The notes under the pieces are model-generated. The model was not told the origin of the DNA. It did not search any database and worked only from the letters and a program-made list of their open reading frames with translations. Shown in pieces: positions 12,823 to 24,060 of a stretch of DNA of 64,000 nt. Each line of letters begins with the position of its first letter. The first letter of the stretch is position 1. The translations under genes and the position numbers were made by a program. The stretch covers positions 87,682,893 through 87,746,892 of the forward strand of contig CM077594.1 in assembly GCA_039654915.1 (NCBI GenBank). Reading direction: 5' to 3'. The DNA comes from Aquilaria yunnanensis. Taxonomy: Eukaryota; Streptophyta; Magnoliopsida; Malvales; Thymelaeaceae.

Positions 12823-13832
12823 CAAATGGCGGAGTTAGAAATTTCATCTATGGCAAGAACAATATAAAGAAAATATTTATACTATAATATTATAATAAAA
12901 CATTTCATAGTATAAGAAAAAGATGAATAACATTTGTAATTTAAATTATGCACAAGGCTCTTTGACATCAACAAAATTACTCATAATAGAGTCTAGACTA
13001 AAAGTTTTTGTAATATTTCATTCAATGTAAACAACCAAACTATCAGCAAGAACTCATCATTCATATTTGTTGCTTAGCTGGGTTTTCACAATTTTTATAG
13101 CTGAAAATACATATTCAATATTAAGAGTAGATACTGGAAGAATTACGAAGTAACCTATCAACTAAATTAGACCCAGTCATATTGTATATAGAAAAACAAC
13201 ATTAAAAAAAAATGGAAGACCAAAAAAACAAGAATCTACCATAATCTAGCCCCTTGTATTTGATTCAATTATCTAGCCCCTTGTATTTGATTCAATCAAA
13301 ATTAGATAAAAAGAGAATATTTCGATTGAATTGTATGATTAATATGAATACAATTGATTCAACTTATGATTCCATTTCTTTAGGCTGAGACAAAAAGTGA
13401 TTTCTTAATTTTGTTTTCATATTCCCAACAACTAAAAACAGTGTAGCATGATTCATAAGAAAATTTGAAGGATCAATTTCGATTTAGGAAGAAATAAAAA
13501 GTTAGCAGTGGAACATAAAAAAGAATTGATACATGATGAATAAACTATCGGTGCAAAGCTTATGTAAGAAACCCACGAAGATGGGGATAGAGAAAATGAA
13601 GTTTTTTTTTTATTGCGTAATGGGTTGGAGTACTAGGATGTAAAAGGACTAATAAATAAAGTAGACTTCAGTCTATTATATATAAATAAATTGGCTACTA
13701 AAATTTAACAAGAATAGTGAAAATGGAACTAATTTTCTACATATAAAATTTAATATATATATATATATTGAAAAATATCAAAATTTTAAGGTGGGCATGA
13801 CCTACACCACTTACCATATAGCTCCGCCGCTG
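12823..13832. mobile_element. Non-autonomous hAT element (1010 bp)
   Basis: The ends are CAAATGGCGGAGTTA on the left and, inverted, CAGCGGCGGAGCTA on the right. The GGCGGAGC core is typical of a plant hAT family. The flanks gttaggga (12815-12822) and gctaggga (13833-13840) match at 7 of 8 bases, giving the 8-bp target duplication of hAT. The interior is AT-rich and has no transposase. A 25-27 bp direct duplication ('tctagccccttgtatttgat') lies at about 13244-13298. Confidence 0.8.
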
Positions 13833-13840
13833 GCTAGGGA

Positions 13841-15077
13841 CTTCATGTATTTTCACTCGTAGATTAAAAAACATGAAACTTTTATCTTGAAGCCTCGCCA
13901 CTCGGAGACGCAAGTTAACTCATGCGGAGCCACTAACAATTAAGACGTCATCATCAGTTGAAGTCAAAGCTTCGTCCTTTCTGTTAAAACCAAACCCCCA
14001 AAATTGACTAATAAAAAAATGAACAGAAAACCTAAAAATAAAAAAAATTAAGATTTTTCAAAAAATAAACCTCATTCCACAAAAAATTGGTAGGAACTTG
14101 AAAATACGGCTTTTAAAAATTTTGGAAAAAGACAAGGATTTGAATTGAAGCATGTAAAAATCTTTAAAATTTGAAAAAAAGAAAAAAATAACATCGGTGA
14201 CTCTGGACAATGGTCGATAATTGTTCTAGACTGGGGCTAACATGGTGGCTCGCTAAGAGCCTCAAGAAAGAATGAGAAAATCAGAGAGTGTGATATAATG
14301 CCCCAAACCCCCTAAAATTTATTTAAAAAATTGCATTATGACCCTAAGGCTTCGAAGCCTATTATTTTTCAATGTTTTCAGTTTGCTTGTTAACTACCAA
14401 TACCCCACATTTGAATCTTTAGTTGTATACTAGGTTTATAGTTTCCACGCATTGGTTTAATCAGTTTCAACATTAAATATAAATATAAAAATGACGATCA
14501 TTAATAAAGAAAAAAAGTTTCATAAAAATGAGAGAAAAAAAAAGTAAGAATCGAGATAAAAAACCAAGGTAAAGTTTTGGGACAAAGAGAACTAATAAAA
14601 AGATTGTAAGTATCAATAGATAAACCTCAGTAGTTAAAATTTTGTTTTATAAGAGAGAAATAATATGAAAAAGTTGATAAAATAAGACAAATAGTGGGAT
14701 TTCAATGACAAAGAAAATAAATTTAAAAATTTCAAAAATTTCAGAAATTTCAGAAATTAAAGGCGTAATCATCAACTTAAAAAAGAAAAACGTAAATGAA
14801 ACCATTGAATAAAAAAATTAGCTTGAACCATATCCAAAAGTAGACAACTCATATATAGTGATTAAAGCCTTGTTTTAAAAAATAATTAAAAAAGCAACAA
14901 AAAAAGGCTTAACGTAGTCAGGATTAGAAAAAGAAAAGAAACAAACCATGGTTTCCAAGATTTTGCTTTAGAAGACAATAAATAAATAAAAATAAAAAAA
15001 ATTAGAGGCCAAAACAACAAATGGAAAAACTCTAGGTATTAAGTTCTGGGATTAAAATGACCAACGAATAAAAATTA
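13841..15077. other. AT-rich intergenic stretch
   Basis: No gene seen. The distal part, about 14760-15050, resembles 16745-16960 in order and content, so diverged direct repeats flank the pararetrovirus-like fragment. Confidence 0.5.
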
Positions 15078-16110
15078 ATGACTGCAATGAGAAAATGTAT
15101 AAATTTATGTACTAAAAATGCGTTTAACCACAAAGGCATTCAACAGAGTGGGCAACCACTCACTAATTTCTCCTTTAGAAAACTTCACCAAGTTGTTATG
15201 ATGGCACTATGGAAACTGTGTAATACTCACTCCTTTTTTAAGGAATTCAACCAGACCCAAAGTCTATTTGATAAAGCCTGCTAGCAACTAGCATTATCTA
15301 TCAAGTGCAAAGATAAGAACACTTGTCACTGCAGTACTCCCCGGAAGAAACTCACAGATGAAAAGTCTATTCTCCTGATAGGCCTCGAAGATCCAGAAGA
15401 AAGAAGAAAATGTTCTTCTGATATAAGAAGAACGATGGAAAGTTTAAACAATGTTTCATTTGCCGATAGCCTAGTCATTTTGCCAAAGACTGTCCAAAGA
15501 AGATCCACAAATCCAAAAAGAAGATGGCTCACACCATCTCCCATGCTACTGGAGCAGAACTTTCCAATGACGACATGGAGTCCCTTTTTCTGAAACTGAA
15601 GACGAAGCATCTGCACTCTTTGCTATCGAAGCTTACTCCTTAGAATCTGAATCTGAATCAGAGCAAGCTTCCATCTACAACATACAGATATCACCCCTGC
15701 AGTCCTCACTTTTTGCTGCTCAAGTCATTCCTCAAGCCAAGGTCAACATTATTTTGGATAAGTATGCAAAACTAGTCCCTGTTATTGCATTGTTCGACAC
15801 TGAAGCCACAAACGCTATTGTTAATCTGGTTCTCCTCCCTCAAAGAATGTGGCGACCTTGCAATGAAAGATTCAGAGCTGCAAAATGGTATCTTCTATGT
15901 CACCCAGATAAGTAAACCCATCCGAATCAGTTTCTCTCTAGCAAAGTACGTAGTTACTACTGTTTATGGTTATAACCATGGCAGAGACATGATTCTTGGG
16001 TTTGACATTATCAAGAAGTTATTGGTTTAAAGGTGGACTGATAAAGGTCTGTAAATGCATAAGTTTTTCCTTCCATGGACATCCACTCCACAACTTTACT
16101 CAACAGAAGG
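15078..16110 (+). pseudogene. Endogenous pararetrovirus-like fragment (Caulimoviridae)
   Basis: This is a decayed stretch that reads as the coat-protein C-terminus and the aspartic-protease start of a plant pararetrovirus polyprotein. A CCHC zinc knuckle (C-x2-C-x4-H-x4-C) is encoded at 15452-15493, but a TAG stop at 15467-15469 falls inside it. A Cys-rich segment precedes it near 15310-15335. After an acidic Glu/Ser stretch, the protease begins near 15790. Its catalytic box at 15796-15804 reads D-T-E instead of D-T/S-G, and further frameshifts follow. Reverse transcriptase and RNase H are absent. The D-T-x box followed about 15 residues later by a Leu-Pro/Trp block is what points to Caulimoviridae; a Ty3/gypsy gag-pol remnant is the alternative. 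It cannot produce a functional protein. Confidence 0.65.
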
Positions 16111-18093
16111 AAAAACTCTCTCAGCAAGTTAGATTCAATCTGAAAGTGACCCAGTATATGGATCCATTATGCAAACGCTTATCCAACAAAAAAGAAAAAA
16201 AAACAATATTCATACATAGTGATTTCCATTGTAGATGAAAAATAAAAAATATATATTTTTTAAAAATATAGTAAATTTTTTATGGCCACACCTTATAATG
16301 GGTATTTTTTTTCAATAAATTTTAATAATAAAAAATTAAAAATTTCTCTCCCATAAATTCATATTAATCAATTAAAATTTTCATTTATTTCAATTGTTGA
16401 CATGGGCTTTATTTATATTATATTCTTATCATTAAAATGATTAGTTATGATTGAAATATAATCCTATGAAATAAAACATTGTATGCATTTCAAAATGATA
16501 CATATTTCTTATGTTATCGAAAAAAAAATTTACTAAAATCTTTCATATCTTATTAACTCCAACTCCAATTTTCAATATCAACGAAAAATTTATCCAGAAA
16601 AATTCACTTTTAATTTCAACAATATTGAACTAAATTATTTTAGTAAACCATAGACCTTAAAATAAATAATTGATGCTACAAAACCTATTCATCAATAATA
16701 ATAAAAATGACAGAAACATGAAAATGAATTTAATTTATGTTAATCAATTAATGGTTTAACTATTAACTTAATAAAGTTAAAAAGAAAAAAAATTGACTAA
16801 ATTCAAATCAACTATAACCATAGTCAAAAGTTCACAAACTATAATGATTAAGGTCTCATTTCAGAAAACAATAATAAAAAAAGATAACAAAAAAAAAGGC
16901 TTGGACCAAGCAAAAAAAAAAAAGGAAAACTTTAGGTATTAAGGGTTTAATAATTATCTTAATAAATTTAAAAATTGATTTTGCCATATATAATGTAGAA
17001 TAACATTTCATAATATACATGCAATAAGTTTTTCTGAAATTTTACTTATTAATGAATTAGTGGTAAAATGAAACCTTTTAAGAATCAAGTACTTATACAT
17101 AATACAAATTATGCACTATTTTAACTAATCAAAACTTTGAATCAAACTCATGTAAAACACTCATGCATTATACAAATTGTGCATCTGTTTCAATTAATCA
17201 AAACTTTAAATCTAACAGATCTAACTAAACCTTTAAATAAAACCATGTAAAAGAAAAAACTTTTGGTATTTAATATGGTTAATGAAGGCATGTATCTCAT
17301 TTTCATTTAACAATCTGTCATTTTAAATTTAAACAAATCATATATTATATTTTTCTAAAAGTTTCCAATAGATTGAAAAAGTTAGGGACTATTATAGCAG
17401 AATTGTTATATTGAGGACCAAAATGGGATTTCACCATTCAACCTATGAGTAAAAAAAGGAAACTGCGTGGCGTGATGGGGCTTGCCATAAATATACTCAC
17501 AGTCCTTATATTGTTGGTTCTAGAAAATAGTAGTCCCTAATCTCTATGCTCTGTCGATCTTATCACCATCATAGAAACAAACTTCACCCTATATCGCAAC
17601 AAAAGGTGAAAGTTAGGGATCATTATGGCAGACTTAAAATATTCAAGGACTAAAGGAGAAATTTTATCATAAAACCGGGAAAAGCTACTATAGTGACACC
17701 ACTATTGATGAATAGGAAAAACTCTTCCTCCTTTAGAATATAGTTATAATTGGCTCTCAGTCATGGACAACAATGTTGGTGGGAAATTCAAATGAAAAAA
17801 AACTTAGTGGCAATTTGAACTCATCCCAAAACAGTGGTGGCAAAATTGAGTTTTTTGGCAAAAATTAAAGTAATTTTTATTATTTTTTATGTTAGGAAAT
17901 AAATCATAATGATTTCATTGATTTCTAAAACATCTTGAAGGACCCTAGCCTTCAACCGACGTCATGTCTACGGTCAACGAAAATTTAAGATGAGATAGTA
18001 TTCAATGCCACACAAATCGCATCTTTGTTTAGGTATATACAAATTTGTGCCAGCATATTTATTTCCTTTAAATTATGGCCACTTAGTTCCGTG
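16111..18093. other. AT-rich intergenic stretch
   Basis: No gene is supported. It contains a ~75-bp tandem duplication around 17095-17225 ('atacaaattatgcac' / 'atacaaattgtgcat'). Two related ~60-bp blocks beginning 'gttagggactattat' lie near 17386 and 17611. Confidence 0.5.
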
Positions 18094-19105
18094 TAGAGGT
18101 GGGAGGTGGGCCGGGTTGGCCACGACCAAACCGGGACCGCCCCGTCCCGCCCCGCAAGAGGCACGCAATTTTATGGGCCGAATATGGGCCGAATAGGAGG
18201 AGGGGGACGCAAAAAAGACCGGCCCGGACCAGACGAGCCAGTCAGACAGGACCGCCCCGCCGCCCCGCCCCGCCGACCCGCGCGCAACGGCTCCCTGCAT
18301 AACGTAAACCTGCAAAAAAAAATTTTTAAAAAAGGGCTAATTACACAGCAGGCCTTCCAACGGTTTTTTGCTCCATTTCAGCCCCCAAAATTTCATTTTT
18401 GCCCCTCCCAACAACTAAATTTCAAGGACTTTTTGGTCAAACTAATTTTCCCCCTCCCCCTATAAATACCAATGCCATTTTCACTCAATCCTCACACAAT
18501 CACTCAACCTCTCTTCTTCATCTACTATATTCTCTCAACCATTCTCCTTATTTTCTTAATTTCTTCCAAATTTCTTACTAATCTCTCTCTAATATCTTCA
18601 TAATCCTCTCTTGATTTTGCATTAATCACCACTATTAGTACGTGAGTCATGGCTTCAAAAGGAAAGAGCAAGTCAACAGATAGTTCATCTTCCCGCAAGA
18701 CCGGCCTCCGAGCCTTGTTCCGTCGCCGATCTCGGCCCGCCGATAAAGGCATTTCAATTCAAGAGTTTCACGACGATGATGCCGGAATCGATATGACGAA
18801 TTACGATTTGGGTCTCGACGATCAATTATCTGATGATGAAGTGGAAGAGTTGGATGCGATGGCGTCTGGGAATCCGTCAACAGAACCGACGCCTACAAGT
18901 CATGAACCCGGCGTGGAGGGAACTCAACCACAAGGTAAATCCACGAGACTAACTGCTTGGGTTTGGGAGCATTATGAGCTCATAAACGAAGGGGAGTCGA
19001 GGTATGGAAAATGCAAACATTGCGGGAAAAATTTTGTGCATAGAAAGAATTCCGGCACTGGAACGCTGAAGAGGCATCTTGAAAATCAACATGCTAATGT
19101 TTGAG
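18094..19105 (+). mobile_element. 5' fragment of a hAT transposon
   Basis: It begins TAGAGGTGGGAGGTGGGCC, like plant hAT termini of the 'TAGAGGTGG' type. A GC-rich subterminal region (18100-18300) with repeated GGGCC and CCCGCCCCG motifs follows. A short leader with a TATAAATA box (18460-18467) comes next, then an ORF with a BED zinc finger. No matching right end was found, and sequence after 19105 no longer resembles transposase, so the element is truncated on its 3' side. Confidence 0.75.
18649..19104 (+). pseudogene. hAT transposase N-terminus with BED zinc finger (151 aa)
   Basis: The ORF starts at an ATG about 180 bp after a TATAAATA box. Residues 1-110 are Ser-rich then acidic and look disordered. 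Residues 115-150 form a BED-type zinc finger: an aromatic-rich entry (AWVWEHYELI), then a CKHC pair and a His pair in LKRHLENQH, which is the C-x2-C...H-x5-H pattern of hAT transposases. Full-length plant hAT transposases run to about 600-700 aa; the RNase-H-like core and hATC dimerisation domain are missing. It could still encode a small BED-only protein that binds hAT ends, but expression is unproven. Confidence 0.75.
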
Positions 19106-19155
19106 CATACGGTCGCCGGGTTGAATCTGTTGGCTTCTTAAAAGAATTCCGTTGT

Positions 19156-19233
19156 GTGCTTCCCTAATAACACTGTTAGTGTTACTAACGGAATAAATCT
19201 GTTACCACGCTTTTAAATCAGTAAGGGAAGCAC
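19156..19233. repeat. Short inverted repeat after the hAT fragment
   Basis: The arms gtgcttccct (19156-19165) and agggaagcac (19224-19233) are perfect complements. Between them lies a smaller palindrome, gttagt-gtt-actaac. It could be a tiny MITE remnant or a hairpin. Confidence 0.5.
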
Positions 19234-19479
19234 GAAAATTAAGGAATAATTATCAAGAGCCACTAATTTAGCTTCCGTTTTCCATACAAAAACATGCCTT
19301 AAAACACACAACGTGGAGATAGAAGCAAAATAAGATTTCCTATTGAAAAAGAAACCACATTCTCCATTGACAGGTTTAGGGAAACCCTGAGTTCATGGCG
19401 GCGGCAGCTGGTTTGGGCACAAAATCTGGCCTGGTGGCAGCGGGAGCGAAGACGGTCTAGGAGTGTCTCGGATCATGGT

Positions 19480-19649
19480 GATTAGGACCACGAAGGAGAG
19501 AAGCAAGGTTCGCGATTTCATTCTAGTGAGGGGTACGAGTCGTCGGAGAAGAAGGAAGGTATGCGATTAGGACCACGAATGAGAGAAACAAGGTTCGTGA
19601 TTTCATTCTAGTGAGGGGTGCGAGTTGTCGGAGAAGAAGAAAGGTATGT
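19480..19649. repeat. 85-bp tandem duplication
   Basis: Units 19480-19564 and 19565-19649 both begin 'gattaggaccacgaa' and end 'aaggtatg', with about 8 differences. The sequence just upstream (19390-19460) is GC-richer and includes ATGGCGGCGGCAGC. This could be 5' UTR of the gene-like structure that continues to 20378. Confidence 0.8.
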
Positions 19650-19921
19650 TGGTGTTTCAAAGATGATGGGTTTTTTTTTTTTAAATTCAATCAGAAACTG
19701 TGTGAACATAAGTAGGGCTAAAGTAAATGGAATTGAATGGTTCTCTGGGGGGAAGTTGGAAGAAGTGATGATGGGTGAAAAGTTGGGGTTAGCCTGTGAA
19801 TGTTTTGTATGGTTCTCTAGTGGGTTTTTTTTGTGGTTTCGGCGGCAAAGTAAGTTTGTGTTAATGGTTTGTGTGCCTCTGTCGTCAGTTTGTATGTTTC
19901 TACCAAGCAAATGCATTAACT

Positions 19922-21190
19922 AAAAATTGTGAAGTTGTGTTATTTTGTGAACATTTTGGATGGTTTGGATCTGGTTGAAAGTGGGTGTATTTTGTATGTG
20001 GTAGTGAAGTGTTAATTACCAGGTTGAGTTAATGTGTCGTTCTGATGTATTTTCTGTTGACAGGTATGTATTATACTAAGTACATGTTGTATAACTGTGA
20101 GAAGTGTTATTATTGGGGTATTTTTGTTGTGTCTAGTTGTTGAACAATTATGAGGTGTAAGGTTTTGTGGGATGTTTGTATCATTCTGATTTTGTGTGGT
20201 TTTGTTGAAATAGTATTTTGTTGTGTGTGGATAGGTTGTGTGAATCCATTAACGATTTGTAGGTCTCTACCGAACGATTGTGTGCAGGCAATATGGTTCG
20301 CATCGTAGACGGTAGTGGCTCCAGCAGTGAATCAGAAGATCATGATTCAGAGGATGTGGTTTGCTCTCAATATCAACTGTAAGTACTTTAACCTAAGTAT
20401 CTCAAACATGTGCTTGTTAAAATTATAAGAAAAAGATGCAGTTGATGTTGTGTAAGAACGTTATGTTATTCTGTGAACATTATGTATGGTTTGGATTTGG
20501 AGGAGAGCGGGTGTATTTTGTATGTAGGAGTGAGAAGTGTTTTTTACTGGGTTGGGTAAATGTGGCATTCTATTGTGTGTTCTTGATATAGTGATGTATT
20601 ATTCTAATTACACGTTGTATGATTGTGAGCAATGTTGTTATGGGGTGGATTGCAGGGTTGAACAATTATGAAGTGTATTGTTCTATGGAAAGTTTGTACT
20701 ATTACCATTTTGTGTGGTTTTGCTGACGGAGTAATTTTGTGTGGATAGCTTGTGTGATTCTAGTAACAGTTTGTCTGGTTCTATCGAACAACTATATGTA
20801 GGAAAAATTGTGAAGTTGTGTTATTCTGTGAACGTTTTGTATGGTTTGGATTTGAAGGAGAGTGGATGTATTTTGTATGTGGGAGTGATAAGTGTTATTT
20901 ACTGGGTTGAGTGAATGGGGCATTCTGGTGTGTTCTTGAGATAGTTATGTATTGTTCTAATTACACATTGTATAATGGTGAGAAGTGTTATTATGGGGTA
21001 TTTTTGTTGTGGCCAGTTATATGGTTAGATTGCAGGGTTGAACAGTTATGAAGTGTATGGTTATGTGGAAAGTTTGTGTTATTATGATTTTGTGAGGTTT
21101 TGTTGACAGAGTAATTTTGTGTGGATAGCTTGTGTGATTCTACTAACGGTTTGTATGTTTCTGCCGAACAACTGTATGTAGTGAATATGG
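19922..21190. repeat. Three tandem repeat units of ~355-390 bp
   Basis: Units lie at about 19922-20294, 20447-20802 and 20803-21190. Each begins near 'gttgtgttattctgtgaac'. Each passes through 'gtgtattttgtatgt', 'gttgaacaattatgaagtgta' (variants) and 'gtgtggatagcttgtgtgat', and ends with 'ccgaacaactgtatgta' (variants). Units 2 and 3 are closest to each other. Between units 1 and 2 lies an exon-like insert (20288-20378). Confidence 0.85.
20288..20378 (+). other. Putative first coding exon
   Basis: The tract gtgcag ends at 20287 and gtaagt starts at 20379, giving good acceptor and donor sites. Inside is an ATG at 20293 followed by 28 codons: Met-Val-Arg-Ile-Val-Asp then a Ser/Glu/Asp-rich stretch. 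This resembles the acidic N-terminus of FAR1/MuDR-type transposase genes, but no second exon with the FAR1 domain was found. Function unknown. Confidence 0.35.
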
Positions 21191-21439
21191 GTTTCAGAAT
21201 TGCGGAGAATCGATTGGATGGTTGAAATATTGGGTTTAATTTTCTTGGCTTTTGTTCCTCATAAGATTGAATGTTGCTTATGACCAGCAAGTGTGCTGTT
21301 GGCATCTATTGTTGTTTCTTGGCTTTTTTCTTCACAATTTTTGCTGTTGAATAATTTTTTTTTTTTAACATAATATACAGGTACAAGAATAAAATATGAG
21401 GATGCACCAAAAACTTCAATTTGTGGGGAAATAGAGCCT

Positions 21440-21820
21440 AAGTACAATTCCCAAATATAACTGAGATTGTATTGTATGAAACTAAGATTATATTGTAAAA
21501 GTGTGGAGTTCTAATCATATCAAATTGGAATGCCGATGTATAAAAATGAGTTTCTTTTGTATAAAATTAAGTTTCTATTATATGAAATTGAGGTACATTT
21601 TTTGAAATTGGGTTCTTATTATATCAAATTGAGTTTTATTTATCAAAATTATGTTCTTACTGTATCAAATTGAAATGTTAATGTACAAATTGAGTTTCTA
21701 TGATAGGAAATTAAATATACTTCACAAAGTTTAACAAAAACTTGCAATGAATTTTTAATGTATTAAACTGTAAACAAATTGTATGAAACTGGAATTCGAA
21801 TATATGCAACTATCTGAACA
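21440..21820. repeat. Degenerate AT-rich minisatellite
   Basis: Irregular ~25-35 bp units built on 'atcaaattgagtttcta' and 'ttgtatgaaact' repeat about ten times. Non-coding. Confidence 0.6.
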
Positions 21821-23350
21821 TATCAATTATGCAAAAAAAAATGAATGAATAAACTCATTTTTAAATAATTACCATATTTATCATTTTAAGTTTATTTATT
21901 TCATTCATATTTAATGTTATAAAAAAGGGTAATGTGAAAAAAAGAACAAAAAAAAAAATTTTGTGCACTTTGCAAATAATTCAAAAAGAAAAATAACTAC
22001 ACCAGCCATTTTTTTTGACATAAATGGACTTGAAGACTATTTATGTGAAGATGAAGGATTGTTGAAAACAAGAAACGCAACAAACATTATTGGAGGAGAT
22101 AAATGTCTAATTAATTTTCGTTGGAAAAAAAAATCTAATCTAACCATAAATAAAATATCCAAAGTTGACTATATCTTAATAGCCAAAACTTATCATTTCA
22201 ACTAAAATTAACGGAAATCATCCACTAACTAACTTGGTGCATAAGCACCTAGGTGCATCTCAGAATCATCCTATATTTATATATCCAGATACATACATCA
22301 CCATAATTACCGTTAAATGCGATGGAATATTACGATAGAAAGTTCTCAACAGTTGCCTCTGCCGACAATATATGTGTGGAGAGAAGAAGAAGAAGGAAGT
22401 CGTTTTCAACCTTTCCACGCAGCTATTGTAAGTTGAAAATGACTCCATGACGGGAGGTCACTTTCTGTCACTGATAATTGATCGATTTTGGGTGTCAAGA
22501 TTTCTCAGTTTTCAACACTTTTTTCCTCCTGCGTGGTTGGATTAATTAAATATCGTCCAAGAAAAAAAAAATTCGTATGCCAGAAGTCTAAAATTTACAA
22601 CTAATATTTATGTCAAAATATGAATATATTAATATAGTTTTTTTGGGACTCAATCTCTTATTAATATTTTAAAATTGACTTTAATATGTCATTAAAATTT
22701 CAAATTGAGAGTAAATATGTCATTTTCAGTTAAAAAAACTAACATAAAATATTGAAAGTAATAATTTTTAAAATTTTATAGTAATAAGGAATGTTTTAAC
22801 AAACTTCAAGATATTAGGTAATTAATTTCTCTCTTTCTCATAGGTTATCCATTGCTGCAGCCTTCTAGAACTTCTCTGGCCACTACCTCTACTTTTGGTT
22901 GTGGAGGTGCAAAGTATTGAGTTAGTTGCAGAAGTTACCGGAGAAATCCGTGATATTGAAGGTATGTTTAATTATCTATGACTCTTGAAGTCACAGTGAC
23001 ATATTGAAGCTTATTTTGAAACTTTAGTGGAAAATTGGGCAACAAAAAACAATTATAGTGGTAGATCCACACCCCGACCTAAGCATTAGTAGCAAATTTG
23101 AGACTTCTGCCTTTTTTGTAGTTAGAAGCATATTATATAAGTATACAATAGAAGAAGTATTAACATTCTAGATAAAGGAAGGGAAATGAAAGGAAATGCC
23201 AACTTTCTTGGGACCCGGAAGGAAACCGAATCAGTTTTGTGTGGCGTTTTAATGGAGGGAATGAGGAGGCCATAATTACACCCTGGACCTCCCCGCAATG
23301 TCTCAAACACTTTAGCCAAACCAAGAATATTAGTTTGAAGGCACAGGGAT
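21821..23350. other. Intergenic stretch with one exon-like segment
   Basis: Mostly AT-rich. Near 22836-22955 an acceptor-like 'tttctcatag', an open frame reading 'VVEVQSIELVAEVTGEI' and a donor 'ggtatgt' look like a small plus-strand exon, but no partner exons were recognised. No other gene is supported. Confidence 0.35.
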
Positions 23351-23358
23351 GGGAGAAT

Positions 23359-24052
23359 TAGGGATGGCAATGGAGCGGGCGAAAACTGTGAACTGCAGAT
23401 ATCCACCAATGACAGATAGATAAACGGGTGAAAATACCCGCGATGGGGTGGGCATGGGTAAAAAATTTCACCCGTCTGGCGGGCGTGGGCGGGTGACGGG
23501 TAGGGGGTATCCATCGCGGATAAATCCGCGCCCGCCTATCCATGAAACCTACGAAGTTGGATATGATGTGATGTAGTCGGCATAATGTTCCTTACTCTTC
23601 TCCTTTTGAGTTGGCAACCCCACCTTCATACATACAAACACGTACACCTCCCATAGCAAGCAGTCAGCATGTCCGGCAGCATAATCTCGCCACCTAAGCC
23701 TTTTGAACAAAAAAATTAACAAAATAACAAATAGGAAAAACTGCCATATAAATCACATGTAAAGATATGAATATTATTTGTGTTAATGAATATTTCTTGT
23801 TTTATTGGATGCGATGTGGATATGTGTAATTTATGACTTAATGATGAATATTTCATGTTTCTTTTATGAAATTTACAAAACTAGCGTAAACTGCGGATTA
23901 CCCGCGGACATAGATTATCTGCGGGTTGCCGGAACGGATGCTGTTTTCTGCCCGTTAGCGGATATTCGCAAGCTGGCGGGTATGAAAAAACCCGCGGGCG
24001 CGAATTCCGGATTGGGGGCATCCACGCCCAATCCACCCTGTTGCCATCCTTA
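23359..24052. mobile_element. Non-autonomous hAT element (694 bp)
   Basis: Terminal inverted repeats are TAGGGATGGCAA (23359-23370) and TTGCCATCCTTA (24041-24052). The flanks gggagaat (23351-23358) and ggaagaat (24053-24060) form an 8-bp target duplication with one mismatch. Subterminal regions carry repeated CGGGT/ACCCG motifs (for example 23430-23500 and 23900-24010). These are likely transposase-binding sites and stand out as GC-rich islands. No coding capacity. Confidence 0.9.
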
Positions 24053-24060
24053 GGAAGAAT

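Noticed and set aside
18073..18315. Overlapping Pro/Arg/Gly-rich frames on both strands
   Set aside because: They come from the GC-rich subterminal repeats of the hAT fragment.
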